This document shows positions 38,183-44,873 of a stretch of 64,000 nt of DNA, in pieces. Position numbers and translations under genes: made by a program. Source of the stretch: Dokdonella sp. (lineage in GTDB: Bacteria > Pseudomonadota > Gammaproteobacteria > Xanthomonadales > Rhodanobacteraceae); NCBI RefSeq assembly GCF_019634775.1, contig NZ_JAHCAS010000001.1, forward strand, positions 62,001 through 126,000. Direction: 5' to 3'. Under the pieces are notes generated by a model. It saw only the letters and a list, made by a program, of their open reading frames with translations, was not told the DNA's origin and did not search any database. Numbering within the stretch: position 1 is the first letter of the stretch; each line of letters starts with the position of its first letter.

Positions 38183-38295
38183 AGTTCCGTACGTGGTCCA
38201 GCGACGGCTTTTCCCGACCAATTTGAAATCTCGCCAGTCCGTAAGCGCTTCGGATCGCCATGTGGCAGATAGATTTTGATCGTAGCGCTAGGCAT
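38183..38295 (-). pseudogene. GIY-YIG nuclease-family cassette gene, N-terminal fragment cut by IS
   Basis: ATG 38295 opens MPSATIKIYLPHGDPKRLRT and continues GEISNWSGKAVAGPRTE before entering the IS end. This N-terminus is characteristic of small GIY-YIG nuclease-family proteins. The GIY-YIG core is missing. The 30 bp on the other side of the IS (36832-36861) are too short to show the rest, so the body was probably deleted. Confidence 0.75.
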
Positions 38296-38306
38296 ATGTC
38301 TTGACC

Positions 38307-38355
38307 GTATAACACCCGAGGAGCGGAGCGCGTCCGCTGGATTGAGTTGTTAGGC
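38307..38355 (-). other. attC site 6 (short type)
   Basis: A 49-bp site. On the cassette strand it starts GCCTAACAACTCAATCCAGC with the inner CGGACGCGCTCCG hairpin and ends GGGTGTTATAC. It differs from the 112-bp family and resembles short attC sites of mobile integron cassettes. The 3' half pairs imperfectly, so function is uncertain. Confidence 0.65.
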
Positions 38356-38356
38356 T

Positions 38357-38758
38357 TCACCGCGCACGCCCGTTCGTAACATGCTCTTTGAAGCCCTGCC
38401 TTGCCTCAGTTGTGAAAGCCGAAAGCTCTCTCTCCGGCACCGCGAAAACCGAAACTCCGTGGCGGGCTGCTTGGACAGGGAGCGTGGCCTCGAATTTCCC
38501 GGCTGGCACAAATAGCTTTGAAGGGAACTGCCGCTTGTGACCCCACGCGGTTTTGAAGAGACGCTTTGCCTCCAACTCAGATGGCTCGTGTTGCTTAGTG
38601 GGCACCATGGCAGTAGCCAGGATGAAACAACTTGCCGCATCCATGAGGCACACTGCGTTGAACGAGCCGTCTTGCGCGGTGTTGATTGGCGTGTCATTGA
38701 GCTGAAAGACAAGCCAAGCTTCGTTGACGTTGAATTGGTTTGGATCTAGCACGAACAA
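38357..38758 (-). CDS. Integron cassette protein, unknown function
   Basis: The 133-residue product (MFVLDPNQFNVNEAWLVFQL...) has no signal peptide, and no domain that I recognise. It has a Lys/Arg-rich middle (EAKRLFKTAWGHKRQF) and ends HVTNGRAR, one base before attC 6. Sixth cassette from intI. Base composition is lower in GC than the neighbouring housekeeping genes, as expected for cassettes. Confidence 0.75.
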   Translation of the reverse strand: MFVLDPNQFNVNEAWLVFQLNDTPINTAQDGSFNAVCLMDAASCFILATAMVPTKQHEPSELEAKRLFKTAWGHKRQFPSKLFVPAGKFEATLPVQAARHGVSVFAVPERELSAFTTEARQGFKEHVTNGRAR

Positions 38759-38768
38759 TCCTAGTGAA

Positions 38769-38880
38769 GCCTAACACCTGAGTTAAGCCGACTTGCGCAG
38801 CGCAGGTAACGGCGTGGCAAGCTTTACCTGCCACGCCGTTGGCGGAGCGAAGCAAGTTCAGCTTGAACGAATTGTTAGGC
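38769..38880 (-). other. attC site 5 (112-bp type)
   Basis: Bounded by GCCTAAC and GTTAGGC. The arms ACCTGAGTTAAGCCGA and CAGCTTGAACGAATT pair with an unpaired base, as in attC hairpins. The central palindrome is AACGGCGTGGCAAG...CCACGCCGTT. Its R box contributes the TAA stop codon of the antitoxin gene. Confidence 0.9.
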
Positions 38881-39150
38881 AGCAGATTCCAGTTGCCAGC
38901 CCGGGAAAACCAATACGGCAGGATGGCAGTGAAGGGCGCTGCCAAGCACTTTGGCGCGCTCAACTCCAAGGTTGACGCGACCGTTCTCGATGCTGGAAAT
39001 AGTAGTCTGCGGGATGCCGCAGAGCGCCGAGAGCTGAGTCTGGCTGAGGCCTTGCAGCTCGCGGATGATGCGAACCGACTCACCAGGGGTGACGTCGATG
39101 CGCTTCTTGGCTGGAATGAACTTGCGCATATCAGCGTTTCCGATAGTCAT
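38875..39150 (-). CDS. XRE-type antitoxin, HigA-like (integron cassette)
   Basis: 91 residues from ATG 39150 (MTIGNADMRKFIPAKKRIDV); ATG 39129 is an alternative. The helix-turn-helix is SQTQLSALCGIPQTTISSIENGR. It ends FPGWQLESAA, with its TAA inside attC 5. It overlaps the toxin gene by 20 bp, the toxin-first order typical of HigBA. It probably represses its own operon and neutralises the toxin. Confidence 0.88.
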   Translation of the reverse strand: MTIGNADMRKFIPAKKRIDVTPGESVRIIRELQGLSQTQLSALCGIPQTTISSIENGRVNLGVERAKVLGSALHCHPAVLVFPGWQLESAA

Positions 39151-39418
39151 GCGGGGTGACGCGAACAACCTGAACAGTCATGACTGCGGCCTCCACGGAG
39201 TAGATGACCCGCCATTGCTCGTTGAGTCGGGATGACCTGAATCCCTCCCAGTCTCCGGAGAGCGCTTCGTCGCGGAAGCCTTTGATGGCGCGCAGTCCTT
39301 GCGGGCCAGAGAGCATTGCGATGTCTTTCCATTTCTCGTAGCGCTTGAGGATCTCGGTTGGCACGCGCCCTGAGGAGAGCTCTTTGTCCGCTTGGCGGTG
39401 TTCCAGGATCGTCCACAT
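39131..39418 (-). CDS. RelE/HigB-type toxin (integron cassette)
   Basis: The 95-residue RelE-fold protein (MWTILEHRQADKELSSGRVP...) has the core LRAIKGFRDEALSGDWEGFR, SSRLNEQWRVIYSVE and the terminal VVRVTPHDYRKR with a basic/His end like active RelE-type mRNA interferases. It is the first gene of the toxin-antitoxin cassette. Such cassettes are known to stabilise long integron arrays. Confidence 0.88.
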   Translation of the reverse strand: MWTILEHRQADKELSSGRVPTEILKRYEKWKDIAMLSGPQGLRAIKGFRDEALSGDWEGFRSSRLNEQWRVIYSVEAAVMTVQVVRVTPHDYRKR

Positions 39419-39475
39419 GTCACATTGTGGCTAGTACAAATATGATCTGTCAAGTGCCAGTGATGTGTGGCTGCT

Positions 39476-39587
39476 GCCTAGCACCTGAGTTAAGCCGACC
39501 TGCGTAGCGCAGGCAAATGCGTGGCAAGCTTTACCTGCCACGTAATTGCCGGAGCGAAGTAGGGTCGGCTTGAACGAATTGTTAGCT
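39476..39587 (-). other. attC site 4 (112-bp type)
   Basis: Right box GTTAGCT and left box GCCTAGC (one change from GCCTAAC); the arms ACCTGAGTTAAGCCGAC and GTCGGCTTGAACGAATT pair. The centre holds GCGTGGCAAGC...CCACG. It supplies the TAA stop of the SGNH hydrolase gene. Confidence 0.88.
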
Positions 39588-40385
39588 GCCTGTCCGGGCA
39601 TCTAGCAACCTTAGCAGGGTTTGAAGTGCACTTGCGGGGTACTCGATGCTGATTGGAGTGGTTGCCAGCGGCGGCGGATCCTCGGCGTTACGTACGGATT
39701 CGGTCAAGCCGCTGGTGGTGCCGTAGATTGGGGCATTGACTGTGAATGCATTTGGCTTTGGAGGATTTCCGAGCAAGGCTTGATGCAGGATGGTTGCGTT
39801 GAGCAAGACCAATGCTGGGCCAGGATGCATGCCGTCGGAGGCGAACCAGCCCAAGGCGGGCGACGCTGTGCGAAGTGTTTGTAGCTTCTGAGAAATTTCA
39901 AGGTACGGTATACCGGCTTCGGCAGCCGCGGCAGACTCTGCTGCGACAAGGGAAACCGATGCTGCTGGGTTGTCTTGGTAGGTTCCGAGTAGATACGTCT
40001 TGGCGCCAGCCTTTTTGGCAAGGGCGACGATTGCCTGAATGGTTTGCCGCGAATCTGAGCATGAGTTAGGGCCGAACGAGCACAAGAGGTCACCACCGCG
40101 CTCCTGCAGCACAATAGCTGTATAGCGCTTCGCAGCCAAGGCTCTGGCAATGGAGCCATCATTGAAGCGCTGGGTGAGAGTTGCGCCGCCTTTGACGATC
40201 ATATCGCTTGATATTTCGACGCCGTTTGCATGAGCTAACGCATCGAACACCGCAGGTGTATTTCCCACATATGTGAGACTGTTTCCGACAAACAAGACCG
40301 AATGGCTGTGTGTTGATGTTCGCGTTGAATTGCCAGACGAACAAGCAGCAGTGAGGATTAGGAAAAGGAAACACAAGATGCGCAT
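39582..40385 (-). CDS. SGNH/GDSL-type hydrolase lipoprotein (integron cassette)
   Basis: The 267-residue product has a lipoprotein signal (MRILCFLFLILTAAC). The SGNH fold shows block I FVGNSLTYVGNTP with the nucleophilic Ser, block III IVLQERGGD, and block V SDGMHPGPA with Asp/His. The position of block II Gly is VKGGATL. Likely an envelope-anchored esterase or deacetylase; substrate unknown. The stop TAA comes from attC 4. A large, clearly enzymatic cassette. Confidence 0.87.
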   Translation of the reverse strand: MRILCFLFLILTAACSSGNSTRTSTHSHSVLFVGNSLTYVGNTPAVFDALAHANGVEISSDMIVKGGATLTQRFNDGSIARALAAKRYTAIVLQERGGDLLCSFGPNSCSDSRQTIQAIVALAKKAGAKTYLLGTYQDNPAASVSLVAAESAAAAEAGIPYLEISQKLQTLRTASPALGWFASDGMHPGPALVLLNATILHQALLGNPPKPNAFTVNAPIYGTTSGLTESVRNAEDPPPLATTPISIEYPASALQTLLRLLDARTGS

Positions 40386-40400
40386 AGGTCTCCAAAAGGC

Positions 40401-40503
40401 AGCTAACGCCGCAGTTCAGCGGCCGCGTAACCACGTGTCCAGCGCGACGCACGTGCGGCGCGCGCGACGCCGTATCACGGTCCGCTGCAACTGCTTGTTA
40501 GGC
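40401..40503 (-). other. attC site 3 (103-bp, different sequence family)
   Basis: On the cassette strand it begins GCCTAACAAGCAGTTGCAGC and ends CCGCTGAACTGCGGCGTTAGCT, with GC-rich hairpin arms GTCGCGC...GCGACGC. It is unlike the 112-bp family, so this cassette was probably captured from another pool. Its R box provides the stop of the interrupted cassette gene. Confidence 0.85.
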
Positions 40504-40765
40504 GGCTGGCACAACACTGAATGCCTCTCGAGGCGGTAGTTGCTGGTTCTGAAACGTGCGCACGCTCCTGCGTCCGAAGTAGTTGAAGAGCAAGAGCCCC
40601 ATACGATCGCTGACAGGCCGACCCTCGAGTGGGTAAGCAAGAACCCAGCGATACGGACGCCCGTTTGAGTAGAACACCTGCAGCGAGGAATCGGCGCAAA
40701 GAAGCGAGCGGACGATGAACCGCCCCGGGAAACGTGGAGGCTCCAACTCTTGAGAGAATGGAGCC

Positions 40766-41089
40766 ATGAACACGTCGAAGAAGTTTTCCCCTGAGGTCCG
40801 CGAGCGTGCAGTCCGGATGGTGCTGGAGCATCGCGGAGAGTACCCGTCGCTGTGGACGGCCGTGGAGTCGATCGCCCCCAAGATCGGCTGTGTGCCGCAG
40901 ACGCTGCTGACGTGGGTGAAGCAGCACGAGGTCGATGCAGGGACGCGCGATGGCGTGACGACCGCGGACGCCAAGCGGATGAAGGAGCTGGAGCGCGAGA
41001 ACAGGGAACTGCGCCGGGCCAACGAGATCCTGAAGCTGGCGAGTGCTTTTTTCGCCCAGGCGGAGCTCGACCGCCGGCTGAAGCCCTGA
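40766..41089 (+). CDS. IS3-family transposase OrfA (copy 2)
   Basis: 107 residues, differing from copy 1 at a few positions (MNTSKKF for [15 protein letters not shown] for [19 protein letters not shown] for [11 protein letters not shown]). The helix-turn-helix and zipper are intact, as is the T6 slippage site near its 3' end at 41047. Confidence 0.93.
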   Translation: MNTSKKFSPEVRERAVRMVLEHRGEYPSLWTAVESIAPKIGCVPQTLLTWVKQHEVDAGTRDGVTTADAKRMKELERENRELRRANEILKLASAFFAQAELDRRLKP

Positions 41090-41997
41090 GGACGTTTGTC
41101 GCCACGCACCGGAGCACATTCGGGGTCGAGCCGATCTGCAGGGCCTTGCAGATCGCCCCGTCCGGCTACCGGCGACACGCGGCCCGCCATCGCGAGCCTG
41201 AGCGACGCCCGGCGAGGGCGAAGCGCGACGAGGCCCTGATTCCGGAGATCCACCGGGTATGGCGGGCCAACCTGCAGGTCTATGGCACCAACAAAGTGTG
41301 GCGACAGCTCGGCCGCGAGGGCATCACGGTGGCTCGATGCACGGTCGAGCGACTGATGCGCCAGCAGGGCCTGCGCGGCGTGATGCGCGGAAAAGCGGTG
41401 CGAACGACGATCAGTGATCGCAACGTGCCGTGCCCACAGGACAAGGTGAACCGGCAGTTCCGCGCCGAACGGCCGAACCAGCTGTGGGTGTCGGACTTCA
41501 CCTACGTTTCGACCTGGCAGGGCTGGCTGTACGTGGCCTTCGTCATCGACGTGTTCGCCCGCCGCATCGTGGGCTGGCGGGTCAGCGACTCGATGCGGAC
41601 GGACTTCGTACTCGATGCGCTGGAGCAGGCGCTGTACGCACGCCAGCCGGAGCGTGACGGCACGCTGATCCATCACAGCGATCGGGGTTCGCAGTACGTG
41701 TCGATTCGCTACAGCGAGCGGCTCGCCGAAGCGGGCATCGAGCCGTCCGTTGGCAGCCGAGGAGACAGCTATGACAACGCGCTGGCCGAGACCATCAACG
41801 GGCTCTACAAGGCCGAACTGATCCACCGCCGTGGCCCCTGGAAGACGAAGGCGGCGGTGGAACTGGCGACGCTGGAATGGGTGTCGTGGTTCAACACCCA
41901 GCGCCTCCTCGGATCGATCGGGCATATCCCGCCGGCAGAGGCTGAGGCAAACTACTACCGGCAACTCGCCGAGAGGCCCGTTGCCGAGCTGGTCTGA
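41044..41997 (+). CDS. IS3-family transposase OrfB, rve/DDE domain (copy 2)
   Basis: Same catalytic layout as copy 1, with all three acidic residues ([25 protein letters not shown]). Visible differences are VELATLEW for VQLATLEW and [10 protein letters not shown] for [10 protein letters not shown]. It is expressed by -1 frameshifting from OrfA and appears functional. Confidence 0.92.
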   Translation, partial: CFFRPGGARPPAEALRTFVATHRSTFGVEPICRALQIAPSGYRRHAARHREPERRPARAKRDEALIPEIHRVWRANLQVYGTNKVWRQLGREGITVARCTVERLMRQQGLRGVMRGKAVRTTISDRNVPCPQDKVNRQFRAERPNQLWVSDFTYVSTWQGWLYVAFVIDVFARRIVGWRVSDSMRTDFVLDALEQALYARQPERDGTLIHHSDRGSQYVSIRYSERLAEAGIEPSVGSRGDSYDNALAETINGLYKAELIHRRGPWKTKAAVELATLEWVSWFNTQRLLGSIGHIPPAEAEANYYRQLAERPVAELV

Positions 41998-42314
41998 CTT
42001 AAACCAAACAGCCTCCACGAAAGCCGGGGCGGTTCACGAAACCGAGACAATCTTCCACGATTTGCGCATAGCTCATGCGCGGCGTGTTGTAGTCCCACGG
42101 CGCGCCATGCCAATCGCCGGCGTAAGGGTAGAGCCCATAAGCTTCGGCCTCAATCGCGACGTCAAAGCCCGTGGCGCTGGCCGCGGGGAACTTCAGCGTG
42201 CGCTTGCCGGATGGCTCGGAGATCCATTGATGCACAAGTGCTGGATAGCCAGCAATGACGCGCTGAGCCATTTCGAAGAATGTTTCAGGCAAAGATGCCG
42301 CCGACATGGTTGCC

Positions 42315-42426
42315 GCCTAACACCTGAGTTAAGCCGAACTGCGTAGCGCAGGTGACGGCGTGGCAAGCTTAACCTGCCACGCCGTTGCCGTAGCGAAGCA
42401 GTTTCGGCTTGAACGAATTGTTAGGC
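42315..42426 (-). other. attC site 2 (112-bp type)
   Basis: GCCTAAC to GTTAGGC, with arms ACCTGAGTTAAGCCGAA and TTTCGGCTTGAACGAATT and a central GACGGCGTGGCAAGC...GCCACGCCGTTG palindrome. Nearly the same as sites 1 and 5. Confidence 0.92.
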
Positions 42427-42433
42427 GGCGTAC

Positions 42434-42826
42434 CTAGAAGTATCCGCCCTCTGCCTCTAGCCACATCTGATATCCCTCTAGCTCCTCGGTGTTCACTGAC
42501 GACTGTTGAACAAACGTGGCTTCCCAGCCAGAGAAGCTCTGATTGGATACGGGGAGGTGCCCCATGCCCAAGGGTTCCTCCTCCCGTTTGTCTACGCCCG
42601 CCATGTACAAGGTGGACTCATCAATGTGCGAGGGAGGTGCGGGATACACGTTGCTGTAGATGCGAATGTGTACGCCATGGTCGTCCACTTTTAGGATCTT
42701 GAGCGGGACAAACCTGCCGTTCTCTTGTGGAGTCACGTAGAGACCGCCCTCAAGCCACTGACCTGCCGCAACTGGCGAGGTGGCAACTGCGGAGCCGAAC
42801 AGAACTGCGAATAGCCTTTTGAGCAT
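42434..42826 (-). CDS. Integron cassette protein, exported, unknown function
   Basis: The 130-residue product has a signal peptide (MLKRLFAVLFGSAVATSPVAA). The mature part (GQWLEGGLYVTPQENGRFVP...) is rich in aromatic and acidic residues and ends EAEGGYF. No domain is recognised. It probably acts in the periplasm. Second cassette from intI. Confidence 0.78.
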   Translation of the reverse strand: MLKRLFAVLFGSAVATSPVAAGQWLEGGLYVTPQENGRFVPLKILKVDDHGVHIRIYSNVYPAPPSHIDESTLYMAGVDKREEEPLGMGHLPVSNQSFSGWEATFVQQSSVNTEELEGYQMWLEAEGGYF

Positions 42827-42834
42827 GATTAGCC

Positions 42835-42946
42835 GCCTAACACCTGAGTTAAGCCGAATTGCGCAGTGGCAACGGCTGCGTGCTAGCGTAGCGTAAGCAC
42901 GCAGACGGTGCCACGAAGCAATTTCGGCTTGAACGAATTGTTAGGC
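42835..42946 (-). other. attC site 1 (112-bp type, nearest intI)
   Basis: GCCTAAC (42835) to GTTAGGC (42946). Arms are ACCTGAGTTAAGCCGAA and TTTCGGCTTGAACGAATT. The central part is more divergent (GGCTGCGTGCTAGCG...GCACGCAGACG) but still palindromic. Confidence 0.92.
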
Positions 42947-42947
42947 A

Positions 42948-43355
42948 TCAATCCCACCACGCAATAAGAGCGGAATCTCTGTCTGCTTGCGGTAACGAGT
43001 CACCAAGTGCATCTGAGTCCGCAGGCCCAATCTCATCGGGCTGAAGATCCGCAATAGCTGTGCGCAACGCTTCAGGCGTCACGTTGCCTGTAACTACTAC
43101 GGTATCCGAGAACGGCCATGCGTCATCGCCTGGGTCGAGCTCAGTGATTAGGGCATACACCGCCGAAACATCAGGCCGTTGCAGGAGCCCCACCAATGTA
43201 TCGCGGAACAACCCAATGCCTGGGTGAGGGTAAAGATTGCAGCCGATCGAGCCTTCATCGTCGTTTCCGTCAAAGAACTTGTCTATCGGAACTAACTGGG
43301 GTTCTGGCTGGCTCTCGAGCTGCTTCTTCAAGGCGTCGCTCTTTGCTTGGTCCAC
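42948..43355 (-). CDS. Integron cassette protein, unknown function (first cassette)
   Basis: A 135-residue acidic soluble protein (MDQAKSDALKKQLESQPEPQ...) with many Asp/Glu, and the segment YALITELDPGDDAWPFSDTV. It has no signal peptide or membrane helix, and no family that I recognise. It ends ALIAWWD, one base before attC 1. Its position next to attI makes it the most recently captured cassette and the one closest to any Pc promoter. Confidence 0.78.
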   Translation of the reverse strand: MDQAKSDALKKQLESQPEPQLVPIDKFFDGNDDEGSIGCNLYPHPGIGLFRDTLVGLLQRPDVSAVYALITELDPGDDAWPFSDTVVVTGNVTPEALRTAIADLQPDEIGPADSDALGDSLPQADRDSALIAWWD

Positions 43356-43373
43356 GGAAATCCCTCTATTGAT

Positions 43374-43500
43374 GCCTAACTACAAGTAGACCCCGAATCC
43401 GAGGTGTAGCATGGATCGTTCAGCATCGGCGCGGTGCGCGTCAAGCGGCTTTCCTGCATGAAATCAATCCTTTGTCCGATTCCAGGGGCGACGGATTTCA
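43374..43500 (-). other. Putative attI region
   Basis: On the cassette strand the core GTTAGGC at 43380-43374 marks where cassette A joins the platform. The 130 bp towards intI should hold the integrase-binding sites and the Pc promoter. A TTGACG hexamer is visible on the cassette strand but I see no convincing -10 partner. Confidence 0.6.
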
Positions 43501-43515
43501 CTGAACGTCCCTGCG

Positions 43516-43953
43516 TTGTCGACGGATGCGGGGTGTTATGGAATATCACGATGGATCGGAGGGATAGCAAGTGGTGCGGCGGACCGGCCCGCTCGGCGCC
43601 TGTTCGACGAGATTCGGCGCATATTGCGGCTCAAACACTACAGCTTGCACACCGAACGGGCGTACACCGGATGGATCCGCAGGTTCATCCTTGCCAGTGG
43701 CCGTCGACACCCTCGGGAGTTGGGGGCGGCGGAGGTTGAAGCCTTCCTGAGCGGACTGGCCGTGCAGGGTCGCGTGGCGGCGAGCACGCCGAACCAGGCG
43801 TTGTCGGCGATCCTGTTCCTGTACCGCAATGTCCTTCGGATCGACTTGCCATGGCTGGAAGGCGTGGTGAGGGCGAAGCGGCCGCGCAAGCTGCCGGTGG
43901 TACTTTCGAGCGGCGAGCTGCATGGTTTGCTGGCGGCTGTGGGCAGGCGAACC
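43516..43953 (+). pseudogene. intI: Integron integrase IntI, C-terminally truncated
   Basis: The frame reads RLFDEIRRILRLKHYSLHTE, RAYTGWIRRFILASGRRHP, then LSAILFLYRNVLRIDLPWLE and RKLPVVLSSGELHGLLAAVG: the N-terminal SAM-like domain of integron integrases. After about residue 145 (near 43953) the similarity stops. The catalytic domain with RHRH-Y residues and the IntI-specific patch is absent. The start is unclear (TTG 43516, no good ATG). It diverges from the cassettes, as IntI should. Confidence 0.85.
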
Positions 43954-44058
43954 ACGAAGCACCCCTCTTCCACAGGCGCACCTTCAGCAGCGCTTCCCCT
44001 TCGTGTGCCCCCGTGTCGAAGAGCACCGCCCGTAATCGGGCCCCTGCGGAACTTGGGA

Positions 44059-44847
44059 TCAGCCCTCCTCCGCCGGCACCCACTCGCCTTCGGGGGAGCA
44101 GCGCCAGGCGACGTCGCTGATGACTTGGCCATCCGCTCCGAAGCTGCGTTCGCGCAGGTAGGGCGCTTCTTCGACGTGGTGCAGCACGAGCGTGCTGGCG
44201 CGCGTGCCGTAGCGCGTGCCGGTGATGTACACCGGCGCGAGCAGGCGCTCGAGTTCGGCACCGACGCCGGTATCGGGCAGGTCGGCATCGGCCGGCTGCC
44301 AGCGGTCGGCGAGCAGGCCGAGCAGGGTCTTGTCATCGGCCAGGCCGCGCCGCGTCGCTTCGACGAAACGCTCGCGCAGGCGCCGCGCCTTCGGCCAGTC
44401 GGACAGGCCGGGGCCATTGCTGAGCACGTGCACGCCGCGCGCGAGGCGACTGCATGTCGCACTGGCGCCTTCGACCAGCCACGCCGTGCCAGCTTCGCCG
44501 AGCACGAGATTGAACGGCCCGAACTGATCGCGTACGGCGACGATGCGTTCGGCGTATTCGCCGGCTTCATCGGCACCGACCACGAAATCGCGCACCAGCG
44601 CACCGCGCGAACGCGGCGCGCTTGCCGGCAGGCCACTGCGCAGGTTGGTCACCGCGGCGAAACGCCCGTCGTTGCGCTGCGCCAGCCAGCTGCCATGGGC
44701 GACGAGATCGCGACCACCGACGACGTCCGCTGCCTCGCGCCACGGCGCCGCCACGGCACTGGCGCGCGTATGGAATTCGTCACGGTTGCCAAGCAGGACC
44801 AGCGGCCAATCGGGGAAACATTCGACGGCGACGAGCAGGAGGCACAT
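44059..44847 (-). CDS. NRDE family protein (TANGO2 homologue)
   Basis: The 262-residue product starts MCLLLVAVECFPDWPLVLLG with the name-giving NRDE in GNRDEFHTRA, then DVVGGRDLVAHGSWLAQRND, VTNLRSG, and LSNGPGLSDWPKARRL. Bacterial NRDE proteins are soluble, and the human relative TANGO2 has been tied to heme or lipid handling; the reaction is unknown. Its stop is about 105 bp from the intI breakpoint, in sequence I cannot assign. Confidence 0.9.
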   Translation of the reverse strand: MCLLLVAVECFPDWPLVLLGNRDEFHTRASAVAAPWREAADVVGGRDLVAHGSWLAQRNDGRFAAVTNLRSGLPASAPRSRGALVRDFVVGADEAGEYAERIVAVRDQFGPFNLVLGEAGTAWLVEGASATCSRLARGVHVLSNGPGLSDWPKARRLRERFVEATRRGLADDKTLLGLLADRWQPADADLPDTGVGAELERLLAPVYITGTRYGTRASTLVLHHVEEAPYLRERSFGADGQVISDVAWRCSPEGEWVPAEEG

Positions 44848-44873
44848 GACGGCGGTTGTGGTGCCGCGACCGA

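Larger units (their letters stand above)
40716..42036 (+). mobile_element. IS3-family insertion sequence, copy 2 (1321 bp)
   Basis: The same ends as copy 1 (TGAACCGCCCCGG / CCGGGGCGGTTCA) and the same length. It is flanked by a 3-bp direct repeat CGA (40713-40715 and 42037-42039), as expected for IS3 transposition. Only scattered base differences separate it from copy 1 (for example AACACG versus AACAAG after the orfA ATG). Confidence 0.96.
40498..42307 (-). pseudogene. Integron cassette gene split by IS3 copy 2
   Basis: The first 89 or so residues run from ATG 42307 (MSAASLPETFFEMAQRVIAG ... QIVEDCLGF) to the IS at 42036. The remainder resumes at 40715 (RSLLCADSSLQVFYSNGRPY ... REAFSVVPAA) and stops at TAA within attC 3. 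Removing the IS and one CGA duplication gives a continuous frame of about 161 residues. No domain is recognised. Insertion therefore looks recent. Confidence 0.85.

Noticed and set aside
36734..42018. Minus-strand frames of about 480-510 codons across both IS elements
   Set aside because: They are antisense to the IS3 transposase genes. Only their ends, outside the IS, carry cassette coding sequence, which is annotated separately.
43381..43560. A Pc promoter for the integron cassettes
   Set aside because: A TTGACG hexamer is visible on the cassette strand but no acceptable -10 box at 16-18 bp, so I do not annotate it.
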